From Halicephalobus mephisto (lineage: Eukaryota > Nematoda > Chromadorea > Rhabditida > Panagrolaimidae): DNA of 64,000 nt. Within the stretch, counting starts at the first letter, position 1. Each line of letters opens with the position of its first letter. Below, one piece after another: positions 1 to 10,499 of this stretch. The stretch lies in assembly GCA_009193035.1 (NCBI GenBank), contig SWDT01000002.1, positions 1-64,000 on the forward strand. The letters are read 5' to 3'. A model generated the notes under the pieces. The model ran no database searches. It had not been told where the DNA came from and saw nothing but the letters and a program-made list of their open reading frames with translations. The translations under genes were made by a program, and so were the position numbers.

Positions 1-339
1 GTAATATAGCTCTATTCGACGTTGGCAGAGTAGCTCATCTGTAGCTGTTTAAAATTTTGTATTTGAGTGCCTGAATTGCCATGTAGGAAAATGTATGGCA
101 TTAAGAAATCTTGTGAGCAGGTTTGGTCCAAAAAGTTGCAGTTAACATTTCCTGCGAAGTTTTGTGCAAACTTTGAGACTCAGTCAGAATGTACTGTAAG
201 ATTACTTTAAATGTTCCCATAAATCTGCAAATGAAAGAGAACTTTTTAATATGTTTTATGATTTTCTAACAAGAAACCAAACTGCGGAAAAAGATCAACA
301 ATATTTTTGACTTGTCGTAATGTTTGTGAGAGATTCTGT

Positions 340-907
340 GACATCAGTTAAACTACCAAAAGCTACCTGTGAAGTATGTAAATGCTTTTGTGGAATTCTC
401 AGAGGAACTTCTTCACGAAGAGGTTTGTTATTTTTTAGAAAATTAAAAATTTATTTAAAAATTAAAAATTTTCTTTAAAAAAATGGAAAATTTATTTTTT
501 AAGATTTTTCGAAATTTAGTTTTTTTTAAATTAAAACTTATTTTTTTAAAGAATTTTGAAATTTTTTTTTAAATGAAAATTTATTTTTTAAAGATTCGAA
601 ATTTATTTTTTTAAAAATAAAATTTTTAATTAAAATTTTGTTTTGATTTTATTTTTTTAGACGATTCCAAAAACCTATTGGATATGCGGTAACTCATTGG
701 GACGTGATATGTACATTGGAATGTCTTACAGTTATTTGAAAGTTGGAGGACTGGAAATCATTACGATATGTTATCAACAACAATTGATGATTAAATTGTA
801 TTTTTTGTGGAGAAGCTACAAATAGATTTTTTCCACAAACTATGACAGGAGCGTATGTCAGTGCTCTTAGAGAAGCTGGGAAGATTGCTGAATCTTACTT
901 GACATGA
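340..907 (+). pseudogene. LSD1-like flavin amine oxidase, C-terminal remnant
   Basis: The last part of an amine-oxidase domain is readable but broken. One block before 420 resembles the stretch ahead of the family's TRWG motif. It ends at a plausible donor (AG|GTTTGT, about 421), and the next block starts after an acceptor ending at 660. The second block shows PIGYAVTHW, then a frame change into RDMYIGMSYSYLKVGG (compare the family's W-x-D-P-Y-x-x-G-S-Y-S-Y), then after another break [18 protein letters not shown] followed by [12 protein letters not shown] and a TGA at 905-907. That last motif is the FAD-binding C-terminal signature of LSD1/polyamine oxidases. At least two frameshifts and internal stops separate recognisable pieces, so I call it a pseudogene; sequencing errors could also cause this. 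Earlier exons may lie before the window. It directly precedes a second broken gene. Confidence 0.7.
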
Positions 908-1199
908 AAAGAAAAAAAATCAACATGAATCTAATGGACATGCATAATCAATGTTTTTTTAACATTCCATTTAATTTGCCATTTTTTTTTTGTTTTTTTA
1001 ACGATCTCGATTATTTTCAGGTAAATCATGAAGTACAAAAAAATGAACGTAATTGTTTGTTGAAATGGTCGTTGACCATTAGATTTTAGTTATTTTTAAA
1101 TTGTTTGAAATTTTTTAAAATTTTGATTATTTTTGTTTTTTTATTATTTTAATTTTTATGTTTTGATTTTTATGTTTTGATTTTTTTTGTTTTTAGGTC

Positions 1200-2735
1200 A
1201 CAAGGTACTAGGGATGTCTTCAGGAAGATTCATTCCTCAAGCCTCATGTTATGAATTATGCTTGGACGTCCTGGAAGTGTAAGTACTGTAGCCAAGTTAT
1301 CTGGAGAAGAAGTGGATTTAACAAGACTTATGCTGAGGTTGATTTAATTTTGTTTCATTAACGAAAAAAGTTATTAATAGAAAATATAATTTTGTGATTA
1401 TTCTTGGGAATTTTTTAATTTGTTATATATTTTTTTGACACAGAGTGGGAGGATTGGCTGTTATAAAAAGTCGATAAAAGATAATTATAGATTTTAGAAA
1501 TTTCAAAATTTGGAATAAATTTTAAAAAAATTTAGATTTTTTTAAGAATTTAAATATTTATAAATCTTTAAAGAATTTAATTTATAGTTTGTGGATGGGA
1601 ACTCACGCAACGGACCAGCTCAAATTCCGGAAAAAATGATGTCATTGAAAAAATTCATAGAAAATAATAAAGAAGCCCTAGCATCACATGAAACAGGAGA
1701 TTTGCAATTTTTATCAAAGTTTTGTCTGTGGCAAAAGCTTTATCCGTTCAGTCTCATCCAACTAAAGAATTGGCGAAAATTCTTCATGCAAGAGATCCGA
1801 AAAATTATCCAGATGATAATCATAAACCAAGAAATGACAATTGCATTAACGAATTTCGAAATTTTGTGTGGATTTCGAAAGACGAATGAGATTGTTGAAA
1901 ATTTTAGAAGTTTTCCAGAAAGTGAAAAATTGATCCCGAAGGATTAATAGATGATTTAGAAAAAATCCATGCGATTTTGAAAATATTTTTACAGTTTTAT
2001 GAATTCGAAAGAATCAGACATAGATTTTACAATTAAAGCAATTGTTGAAAAATTGAAAAAAAAAGAAAAATCTAACAGAAATGGAAAATTTTGATCTTAG
2101 ACTATATAATCAATTTCCGGATGCTGATGTGGGTGTATTGTCTCCATTTTGTTGAATTTTTAAAATTGAAACCTGGAGAATCGGTGTTTCTTGGTCCTAA
2201 TGAACCTCATGCTTATCTTGATGGAGGTTAGTTTTTATATTTTTATATAAATTTATAATTTTGAGATTTTTTTAGATTGTATTGAGTGTATGGCTTGCTC
2301 GGACAACACTATTAGAGCTGGATTAACCCCGAAATTTAAGGATGTGCCGACTTTGGTGTCTACTTTGACCTATAGCACCTCTGGACCGACTATTTGGTTC
2401 CGAAGGAAGTTGTTCCAAATGTTTTTGAATATAAACCATCTGTTCCGGAATTTGCAGTTCAAAGAATTAGGGTAATTTATTTTTGATTTGGGATTTATTT
2501 ATTTTTAATTTTTTAGTCTTCTGCTACGATGTTGAATGATACAAAATCCAGTGGAATTTTGATCGTAGTGTCTGGTGAAGCGAAAATTGGATCAATTGAC
2601 GCAAAACAGGGATCAGTGCTGTTTATTGAAGCTGGATCTGGAAATTCCGATTGAAAAAAAATTCATCCGATTTCCTGGCTTTTAGAGCTTACACTCCTGT
2701 TCCTGACATCCTATGTATCAATTTTAAGTGTAGAA
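1200..2735 (+). pseudogene. Mannose-6-phosphate isomerase (type I) pseudogene with introns retained
   Basis: Type I phosphomannose isomerase converts fructose-6-P to mannose-6-P in a zinc-dependent reaction that feeds protein glycosylation. Pieces in order: HVMNYAW then GRPGSVSTVAKLSGEE (about 1240-1320), WMGTH (about 1593), GPAQIPEKMMSLKKFIENN (1610-1665), SHPTKELAKILHARDPKNY (about 1755-1815), CGFRKTNEIVENF (about 1868), PGESVFLGPNEPHAYLDG (2176-2226), then after an intron [19 protein letters not shown] (2286-2340) and [14 protein letters not shown] (about 2430). The order and motifs, including zinc-site elements such as NEPHAYL, are diagnostic. Adjacent pieces are in different frames at no fewer than three places inside exons, and a TGA follows GSGNSD near 2652. 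Because introns remain, it is a decayed normal gene rather than a retrocopy. Confidence 0.85.
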
Positions 2736-2739
2736 TTAT

Positions 2740-3300
2740 TTAAAAATTAGAAATATGAGTAAAAATGAAATAGGAGAATGTAAAGGCTTAAGCAAGTCGG
2801 TTTTGTTTTGGTGCCAAAGGCGTTATCTTGAGAATGATGCGAGCACCTGTCTCGCGGTCGTAACCTCAGCAACGCCTGAATAAAGTTGACGCCATAGGGA
2901 AATTATTTTTATTCTGTAAGTCTCATTTTTATCCTTTTTTCAATAGAATTTATATTTCTTTTAAAGTAATTAAAATTAAGATTTTAAAAGATTTAAAATT
3001 GGAATTTAAAATTTTTAAATTAAGATTTTAAAGATTTAAATTGGAATTTTAAAAAATTTTTTAAATTAAGATTTTTAAAGATATTTAAAATTGGAATTTT
3101 TCTCAACAATCTTGATTTCGTAACAATGTCTATTTTTTGATTTTTTAAATACACGATTATTGGTTTAAATTTTTTTATAAAAATTTTTATGGGATAGTGA
3201 CACGAAATAACTACTTTCTGTAAAATTGTCGTGAATTGTTAGACTTTATGATTAATATAGAAAATGGATAAAAAAGAATATTTTTTGATAGAACAATAAG
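2740..3300. other. Intergenic AT-rich DNA with one GC-richer segment
   Basis: No gene recognised. Positions 2785-2900 are GC-richer than their surroundings and contain an AATAAA followed by a short unique tail. This could be a transcript end or an old LTR piece, but nothing proves either. The rest is A/T-block sequence with short internal repeats (2950-3090). Confidence 0.3.
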
Positions 3301-3309
3301 ACAGGATAC

Positions 3310-3790
3310 AATTTATATGAAATCTCAACGAGACAGAGAGGCTTCGTTCACGCCCTACAGTATTGCACACTCCCTGATATTCAGGCTATCGCTTCAGGTC
3401 CTTTCTTGTTAGAGTGGTTTCTGTTCGAACAAAAATTGTCGGTTTTCGACTTTTTTGAACTAATTCGAATTCGAAAAATCGAATTTTTAATCAATCTTCG
3501 AACCAGATTTTGAATCGATTTTGAACTTCTTCGAGTTCAAAAATCGAAAGAATATTTCAACCCAAAGTATTCAGTTAGAATTTGAATCTTCTGATTTTCG
3601 ACTCGGATTAGTTCAAAATTAATTAAATTAAAACGATTTTCGATTTGGATTTCTTGATTTTGGAAGTGAGCCAATTAAATTTGAATTAGGGTCCTTAAAA
3701 TTCCGAATTCTTAGGTTTGACTCGAATTAGTTTAAAATTAATTAAAATTCGGTTCAAAATCGATTCGAAATTCGACAACTTTATCCCTAC
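3310..3790. repeat. Dispersed repeat followed by TTCGA-rich simple repeat
   Basis: Positions 3350-3435 resemble 25675-25750 (shared ACAGTATT, GATATTCAG, then GTGGTTTCTGTT-like text), so this is a dispersed repeat of unknown class. Positions 3435-3790 are dominated by GAATTCGAAAAATCGA-like words on both strands. The same words recur at 19840-19995. Confidence 0.5.
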
Positions 3791-3848
3791 AGGTTATTAT
3801 TTGTTTCAGAATTGGAGTTCTGAATTCTGGAGACGAGATTCAGCCGCA

Positions 3849-4414
3849 ATGGGCGGCTGTTACTCCTGTCTTCGAGTCATCCTCGAAGCCGAATCTGACG
3901 TCAAAATCAATGGTTTGTGTTTTTTAAATTAGATAATTTTAATTTTTCCTATAATTTAAAGAATCACTTTAAAACAAAGAATTTTATAGATAATTTTCAA
4001 TTATTTCATAATTCTATGGAAAACTCCAAAATTTCATAAAAATTTTGAAACTTTAGAATCGGAATTATTTCGAAATCGATTGAGATTTTCAGAATCAGAA
4101 AATTCCTGAATTTAATAAAGAATTCTAAAATAAAAAATTTCAAAAATTTAGAAGTAGAATTTTCTAAAAATTCAGTTTTGGAAAATTTAAAAAACTTTTT
4201 AGTATGATTAAGAATAATTTTTTAGTGATTAAAAATAAATTTTTTAGTGATTAAAATAAATTTTTTAGTGATTAAAAATAAATTTTTAGTGATTAAAAAT
4301 AATTTTTTTTCAGTGATTGAACCGACCACAATAATGCATGAATCTTCGACGAATTCGCCGGGGGTCACGTCTCCTATAGGGAAGACCCCCCTCAGACAAG
4401 TGGACCGCTGTTGA
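3849..4414 (+). CDS. Small dual-acylated protein of 54 residues, two exons, unknown family
   Basis: Exons 3849-3912 and 4314-4414 join in frame (phase 1; donor G|GTTTGT, acceptor TTTTTTTCAG) to give 54 codons and TGA. The protein starts MGGCYSC. Gly2 with Ser6 fits the N-myristoylation consensus MGxxxS/T, and Cys4 and Cys7 are placed for palmitoylation, so membrane anchoring is predicted. The rest is hydrophilic, Ser/Thr/Pro-rich (TSPIGKTP, a possible proline-directed phosphorylation stretch), and ends in Cys. A TTTGTTTCAG acceptor lies 38 nt before the ATG, compatible with spliced-leader addition. Both exons are clearly GC-richer than the intron and flanks. I do not recognise the family; the start loosely recalls LAMTOR1 (MGCCYS), but the remainder does not. 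The stop lies 190 bp from the 3' end of the convergent glycosyltransferase gene. No frameshift or missing splice site is seen. Confidence 0.6.
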
Positions 4415-4603
4415 CGGTCCCCAACCCCATGGCTCCTTCAAGAAGCCTCATCCTCTTCCACAGTAATCTCATCTACCAACATTCCAAAACCCTAGGCAAC
4501 ACCGGTGAAATTTCGTATTTTCTTTGATTTTGTAAAAAACACAAAGTATGAACTTTATGAAATTAATCCCTCAGGGAGCGAAGGCACAAAGATTAGGAAC
4601 CCG

Positions 4604-6916
4604 TTAATTATGGTTTTCAAAAAATCCATGATAATGTTCTGGTCTGTAGAACATGAGTTTCTCGGGGGGTACTCCGTGGAGGTACTGGACTTGGGCGATT
4701 TTGGAGTAGGCCTTGGCGCTGAACTTGGACTGGCTTTCGAGATCCAGAGCCCTCCTCCAGTGGTTCTTCAGGAGACAGAAGTAGGTGGCCGGCTGGAAGG
4801 TCCAATACAGCTTATGGAGGACCAGTTCCCCTCTCCTCACGAGGTTCGGCAGATCTCCGATCCCGAACACACAGGAAGCAGCCACGAACTTCCCCTTGCA
4901 CTTCTTGCTTCCTCCCCACACTTGGTATCTGGAGATGTAGTACTGAGTTGGCAGAAATGTTTCGTCAGGTCCTAGTTTGTAGAGTTTAAAAGGAAGCTCT
5001 CCCCCGGTCCTGACAAGTTTACCATTGAGTCTTTTGTACGGAAGAAGAGCTGTAGCGTTGAATCCACCGGGAATTGGAAGCACATCAGGGTTCCCAGAGA
5101 TACTTGTCCAGATGGATTCGTCAGGACAGTTGGTATGTTTCAAGAAGTTTAGTAACTCTGTCACGATGGTAGAGTTGGTCATGAAGTCCGCAGATGCTCT
5201 GGAGAAGGTGGCACTCAAACTAGCTTTGAAAAGCTTCACTGGAGGTTCTCCTTTCTGAAAAAATTGCGTTACAAAAAATATTAATTTCCGACTTTTCCAA
5301 ACAAATTGCAGCTACATATCACGAAATCCTTGTTCAAAATTCATTATTCATGTTTTCTGAGCGTTTCTAAAAAACATCCATATATGAATCTAAACATCTT
5401 TGAAACCATTCACATATCCGTTGAAACATTTCTAAAAGCTTCTTCCATATATGAATCTATGCTTTTTTAAACATCATCCATATATGAATCTGTCTTTAAA
5501 AGTTCTTTTATATATGAATCTAAACATCTTTAAAAACTGTTTCCATATATGAATCTGGTTTTTTAAGTTCCTCCAGAATCTAAATACTTTCTTGCCTAAA
5601 TATCATCCATAATTTTGAAATTTCATATTTCTTATTAAAGCAACTGACTAGACAATTGTAATCAAAGTGAAAACACGCCTTATTGTGAAAAAGTACAATT
5701 AAAATTTAACTTTAAGTGAAAAAAATTGAAAATAAAAGTATAAGCTGGACAAGCAGGTAAGATTTCCTTCCTTTTAGGCGCGTGATATATTGAATTATGT
5801 TCATTTACCTAATTCGCTTTGGCAAAACAGACTTTTCAGTAAAAAGGGCAAATACAGTCCTCAACAAGTATTTTACAAATTGCAAAATTGAATACATAAC
5901 TATTATAGGAGAAATGCGAATAAACTTACTGAATTTATCAAAAACGAAAAACTCACGAAATGCTTCATTCTTGCTTTCTGGAAAGCACTGATTTCGCTGA
6001 TGAAGGCTCCGTCGAGCTGCTTGAATATCCTGACCATCTCTAGGTTGGTCTTGAGGGGTAGATCGACTCCACTGAGGTACTGGAAGTACTTCCAGGGGTG
6101 GTTCATCTGCGAGAGGTACTTCACAGCCCCTGTGATTCCCCTCACGATCCCGTAACCGCACCAGTTGATCTTCGTAGTGTGCTGCAATCCACGCTTCGAT
6201 TAGACACGCCAATGGAGGACTCACAAGCACGTGGATGTTCTTGAAGCAGTCCCCGAGAATGTTCAGTCTCCTCTTGTACTCCTCGGGCGAATCCCCGTCG
6301 ACGACGATCACGAAGACGTTCTGGGGCTGGTAGATGGCCGACACCATGTACACAACCTGCGCTATCTCCTTGTGCACCACGGCCCCGTAGGCCAGAGGGA
6401 AGTCGGCTTCTTCCTGGGTGAAGGGCTCTTCCGGGAACACGTAAACGGACTTCAGAGCCTTGCACTGGTCAGTGGACTTCTCGATGGTTCTCCAGACATC
6501 CCGTACCTCTTCCGGCAAGGTCCAGTTCTTCGCCTTTTGGACTTGTTCCTCGTCTTCAGCTCTGATAACGACGTCGCAGTCGACGGAATCGAAGGTGGGA
6601 ATCCCGTCGAACATCGCATCCACTCGTTTCTTCAGCTCCTCCACATCCTTCAAAACCACCACACTTTTCGAAGTCACTTTCACGCTATAAAAATCACTAT
6701 ACAAAACACAAAATATTTGACAATATTTGAAAAAATATTTTTAAACAAGTTCCAAAAATGATAAAATTTAAAAAAAAACTCATTTCTGTAAAGAAATTAA
6801 TTTTATACGAAAACTCACAAACTAGAACTGATGATGGAGATCCCAATTCCGAGGACGACGAGACTGACTCCTGCGATGAAGTAAAGGACTGGTTTCCATT
6901 TTAGTCGACACCTCAT
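4604..6916 (-). CDS. GT14 core-2/I-branching-type N-acetylglucosaminyltransferase (left copy)
   Basis: Type II Golgi membrane glycosyltransferase, likely adding branching GlcNAc or a related sugar to glycans. Exons on the minus strand: 6916-6819, 6684-6225, 6181-5957, 5254-4604; 477 aa with all phases consistent. Residues 1-8 are MRCRLKWK, then a signal-anchor helix at about 9-30. Family (Branch domain) motifs: NWCGYGIVRGITGA near 192, LSGVDLPLKT at 222-231, PDESIWTSI at 305-313, and FGIGDLPNL further on. Length fits the family (about 420-480). The start follows a TTTCAG acceptor by one base. Introns are 134, 43 and 702 nt. The protein is nearly identical to the inverted partner at 11446-13566, differing mainly after MRCRLKWK, at the exon 3 end and at the C-terminus. 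Exons are far GC-richer than the surroundings. Acceptor substrate cannot be told from sequence. Confidence 0.92.
5370..5580. repeat. Tandem repeat of CCATATATGAATCT-type units in intron 3
   Basis: About five imperfect copies of a unit containing CATATATGAATCT spaced by roughly 35-45 bp, with a secondary shared word AAACATCTTT. It lies inside the third intron of the left GT14 gene and is absent from the partner's intron 3. Confidence 0.7.
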
Positions 6917-8330
6917 TCTGAAATAATTTAAATTTTCAAAACTATTCAACAAAAAAAATTAAAAATTCAAAAATTTGATAAAAATCATTTAAAAAAGTAA
7001 ACTTTGTTGGAAATATGTCCAGATATGGATTTCTAAAATTTTCGAAAATTATTAATTTTTGATTTCAATTTCAATCATTTCTACAGTATTCTAAAAATAA
7101 CAATTTTTAGAAAATTTTCATTTTAAAAACCGTAATTTAAAAAAAAATTACTTTAATTAGCTAAAGTCACAAATTTCGTCACCTTTGTATTTTTGTTTAA
7201 AAAATTTTTTCAAAGATAATTATCAAAATTGAAAATATTAAAAAAATTCAGAAATATTTTTTTGAAAGACCGTAGACGACCACCGGAACTGAATTTGTGA
7301 TTTTTATTGAGGATTTTCCAGAAAACAAAAGACTTGTGAAAAAAACAAACAAATGGAAACCACGTATAATATTGTTTCGGAAATTTCGACAATGAACATT
7401 TTAGAAACTGAAAGAAGGGATTTGGATCCTCAAAACAAGCAGCTGAATAAACTTAGAAAATTCTTTTTTGATTTGTTCAATTGTGACTGAAAAAACAGAA
7501 AAATTTTATTTAATAAAATATTTAAAAAATTAAGAATATCGAGTGAATTATAATTTTCAGAATTCAACAGGAAGTTCTGGAAACGAAATTTAAAACTGAA
7601 AATTTCGAGAAATTTTAAAAGATATTGAGAACTAAAAATTTATCTCGATATAGTTTCACAGTTGTGTTAATTTTTTATTTTTAAAGTTCTGAAACTAGAT
7701 TTTTGTAGAAATTTCTAAAATTTTTAGAATCTAGTACGAAATTCTTAAATTTTCGAAGATTTCACAGAATTCAACACAAAATTCTTAAATCTTTGAGGAT
7801 CTTACATAATTCAACACAAGGTTCTTAAATCTTCGAAGATCTTACATAATTCAACACAAGACTCCTAAATCTTCAAAAATGTCACAGAAAATCTGGGCTT
7901 TGTATTACGAAAGTTGACAATCAGAGTTTGAAGTTAAAGTTCGAAATTTTTATGCTAGAACGCGACTTTTAGGTCTTATTTGAATTCTAAAAACTTAGAT
8001 ATATAATTTTATCAGCTTAAGTGAGACAGTATTTCAAGGTGGAAAACTCGATAAATACTGTTTTAGCACGAAGAGTTAAAATTTCGATCTGGAACTCTAG
8101 TCACCAAAATCCATAAACGGAACACTTGAATCTTCTAAAATCTCTTAGGAATTGTTTTAACTTTCTAGAATCCTGTGGAAATTTACAATCAGATCTGCGT
8201 TTGACGGTTCTAAATGTTTGTAAAAGATTACAGAAACTCACATCTAGACAAATTCACAGTTGTACTCACTTTTAGTTTTCAAAAATAGCATGGTTGGATA
8301 TATATTTGTTTAATGATTGAACATATGCGG
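6917..8330. other. Intergenic spacer between the GT14 pair, left part
   Basis: No coding exon recognised. Positions 7725-7885 hold about three imperfect tandem copies of a unit near 50 bp (shared words ATTCAACACAA and TCTTAAATCTT). Positions 7435-7490 contain AAGCAGCTGAATAAA-like text that recurs near 16175 and 19570, a dispersed repeat. As the 5' flank of the divergent pair it may hold the left copy's promoter. Confidence 0.5.
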
Positions 8331-8517
8331 CACACACAAAAAAGATATATTAAAATAGCTCTAATGTACTAGATATATTATATTTAATGCACCGGTACAT
8401 TGTATACAATATATTAATATGATACTTAATGTATCGATACATTGAGCATAATATGTCGATATTACACTTAATCTAGTGATACATTGTATACGATACAATG
8501 ATATCATACTTAATATA

Positions 8518-9912
8518 CAGTATCGATCAAAAGTTTGAAAACTTTGTTTAAAGCTTTATATAAATTTATTAAATTAAGATTAACAATAATAATTCAAATA
8601 AAAAAGAACTAATATCGTGTTGCTAAGCCTTTAGCCTTCTTGACATCTTTACATCTACTTTCATTGATGAGATGAGCTTCGCAATTGTAGCTGAGTCGAT
8701 CGCTTCCCATTCACGACGAAGCAGTTCAAAAAATTCATCAGAATTTGAACAATTTACGCCTTTCACGCGTCGCTCTAACTCATCCCAAAGATGCTCTATT
8801 GGGTTCAAGTCAGGACTTTGCGATAGCCAAGGTATGACTCAAATTTTCTTGCGTTCGAAACATTTCTTAGCAAGGCCAGATTTATGCTTCGGATCGTTGT
8901 CCTGTTGGAATAACCATCCGCGAGGCATAGACGACCGAGCATGAAAAAGCAGTTGATGCTCTAAAATGTTGGCATCCATTGTTCCATGAATACGAAACAA
9001 TGGACCGACACCTGACAGACTAAAACATCTCCAGACCATCACACTCCCACCGCCATGTTTGACGGTAGGAATTTGATATCGAGGATCATTTCTAGCACCG
9101 ACAGAACGTCTTATCCAGTGTATTCCATCCGATCGAAACAAGTTGAACTTACTTTCGTCGCTCCAGAGCACGCGGGATCAGTCTTCTTCAGACCACCTTT
9201 CATGTTCTCGGGCCCATTGCAATCGAGCTCTCTTGTTCTTCCCCGAAATGAGTGGTTTGCTGACACCATATCGCCCATGCAACCCTTGCTCACAAAGCCT
9301 TCGTTTTACAGTGCACGTTGAAATTGAAACGTTGGCATTAGTCTCGAGATCAGCACGAATTTGTGACGCGGTCATCTTCAGATTTCGCTTAGACTTTAGG
9401 TAGATAGCACAATCGTCAGCATAAGTCGTTTTTCATGGTCGTCCAGTGCTACATCGACATTCGGCAGTTCCGTCTTCATTCATTCGCTGGATCACTCGGA
9501 CAATAGTACTTTTGTGAATCCCGAAATCACATGCAACAACGAATTTCTTACGGCCATCAGCTACCATATTGAAAATACGCTGTTTTTCGGCCAGTGTAAG
9601 AATTTTTTGACCTTGTTTAGACATTTCGGAGCTAAAATAGAAATTATAAATAAATTTTGTTAGAAAAAAGACTGACGTACCTGGACTGAGTTTAAAGAAA
9701 TCTTTAGGAAATTAAAAGTTGTCAAACTTTTGATCGGTGTAATATTTTAAAATTCTTACAATTAATTTAATTTTAGGCTTTGGTACTTTCCTTTGTAAAA
9801 TTAAGTAACCAATGTAATTACCTATGTTTTGACAAAAAATCATTAAAAAACATGAAGATATAAAAAAGTTATAGTTAAAAAACGAAAATTGCCAAACTTT
9901 TGATCGATACTG
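8518..9912 (-). mobile_element. Tc1/mariner-type transposon, 1395 bp, non-autonomous by mutation
   Basis: The ends are perfect 20-bp inverted repeats (CAGTATCGATCAAAAGTTTG), flanked by TA at 8516-8517 and 9913-9914, the standard Tc1 target duplication. It contains a degenerate transposase gene on the minus strand (8623-9624). A second copy of the TIR core (CAAACTTTTGATCG) lies 0.18 kb inside the right end, at 9723-9736, with no counterpart on the left. Intact ends suggest a fairly recent insertion that could still be mobilised in trans. Confidence 0.95.
8623..9624 (-). pseudogene. Tc1-type DD34E transposase, interrupted by three in-frame TGA codons
   Basis: Reading the minus strand from 9624 to 8623 in one frame gives 333 residues plus stop, a normal Tc1 transposase length, with no frameshift. 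Two helix-turn-helix segments come first (LTLAEKQRIFNMVADG and ASQIRADLETNANVSIST). Catalytic blocks follow: WSDESKFNLF, QQDNDPKH and DLNPIEHLWDEL, giving D, D, E. Exactly 34 codons separate the second D from the E, counting one stop position. Three codons are TGA: 9435-9433 (after STGRP), 9180-9178 (before SRVLWSDE) and 8841-8839 (after FERKKI). Nearby host genes end in TGA, so it is a true stop here. The copy is therefore inactive. Confidence 0.93.
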
Positions 9913-10363
9913 TATCTATACATTGAATATAATTTATCCGACACATCAGAATTACTTTAATCTATTGATATATTGAATACAACGCATCGATATCATACTT
10001 AATATATCTATACATTGAATATAATGTATCCAATACATTATAGTCGTTTTAATCTATCTACACATTGTACACCATGTACCATTTTTTGTGTGTAGAGTTT
10101 TAATGAAAATTTCAATAAAATTTCCACAATATTAATTTATATAAAAATAATTGATTTCAAAATTCTTAATTTAGTTTTTTCCATTTCTATCAAAAATGAA
10201 ATTAAACGAATATTATTTTTTCGATAAGATGACTTCACATTATGAATTACCAAAGAAATTAAACATTTTTGAAAATTTGAATTATGATTAAGTCTAAAAT
10301 TAGTTCATTATTAAAATATTTGGAAAAATGATTAAAATTGATCGAATTTGTTTGATTTTTTAG

Positions 10364-10494
10364 ATGAAATGTATGTTTTGGCTGGAACACCCCTCACTAA
10401 AGGTCCAATCCCAGCAGTTGTAAACGGTCTTCGGCAAGGTTTCAGTCGCTCGATTGACAACTTCGGACTGTCAAATATTGATCATCAACTTTAA
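10364..10494 (+). CDS. Orphan exon-like ORF, unknown
   Basis: After a GATTTTTTAG acceptor at 10363 there is an open stretch of about 43 codons ending in TAA (10492-10494), with much higher GC and coding-like codon use than its AT-rich flanks. It reads MYVLAGTPLTKGPIPAV and continues through a Gly/Arg/Ser stretch to SNIDHQL. It looks like the last exon of a plus-strand gene, but I see no upstream exon; the region before it is transposon and A/T-block DNA. It may be a relic or a terminal exon of a gene broken by the insertions. Family not recognised. Confidence 0.35.
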
Positions 10495-10499
10495 AAATA

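Larger units (their letters stand above)
8331..10093. mobile_element. Palindrome-rich element B, split by a Tc1-like insertion
   Basis: The two halves are 8331-8517 and 9913-10093. The outer ends are inverted (CACACACAAAAAA at left, TTTTTTGTGTGT at right). The inside is made of degenerate palindromic words such as ATGTATCGATACAT repeated about every 20-25 bp. The same family recurs at 13.9, 16.7, 54.4, 57.7, 58.1 and 63.3-63.9 kb. No coding capacity. The Tc1-like element sits in the middle, so this one is older. Confidence 0.75.

Noticed and set aside
2785..2905. Solo LTR candidate (GC-richer segment with AATAAA)
   Set aside because: No TG...CA ends, target duplication or second copy could be established by eye; left as unexplained.
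6231..6761. 176-codon ORF antisense to GT14 exon 2 (similar one at 11709-12245)
   Set aside because: Shadow of the GC-rich coding exon; no family motif, while the sense strand has clear GT14 motifs and splice sites.
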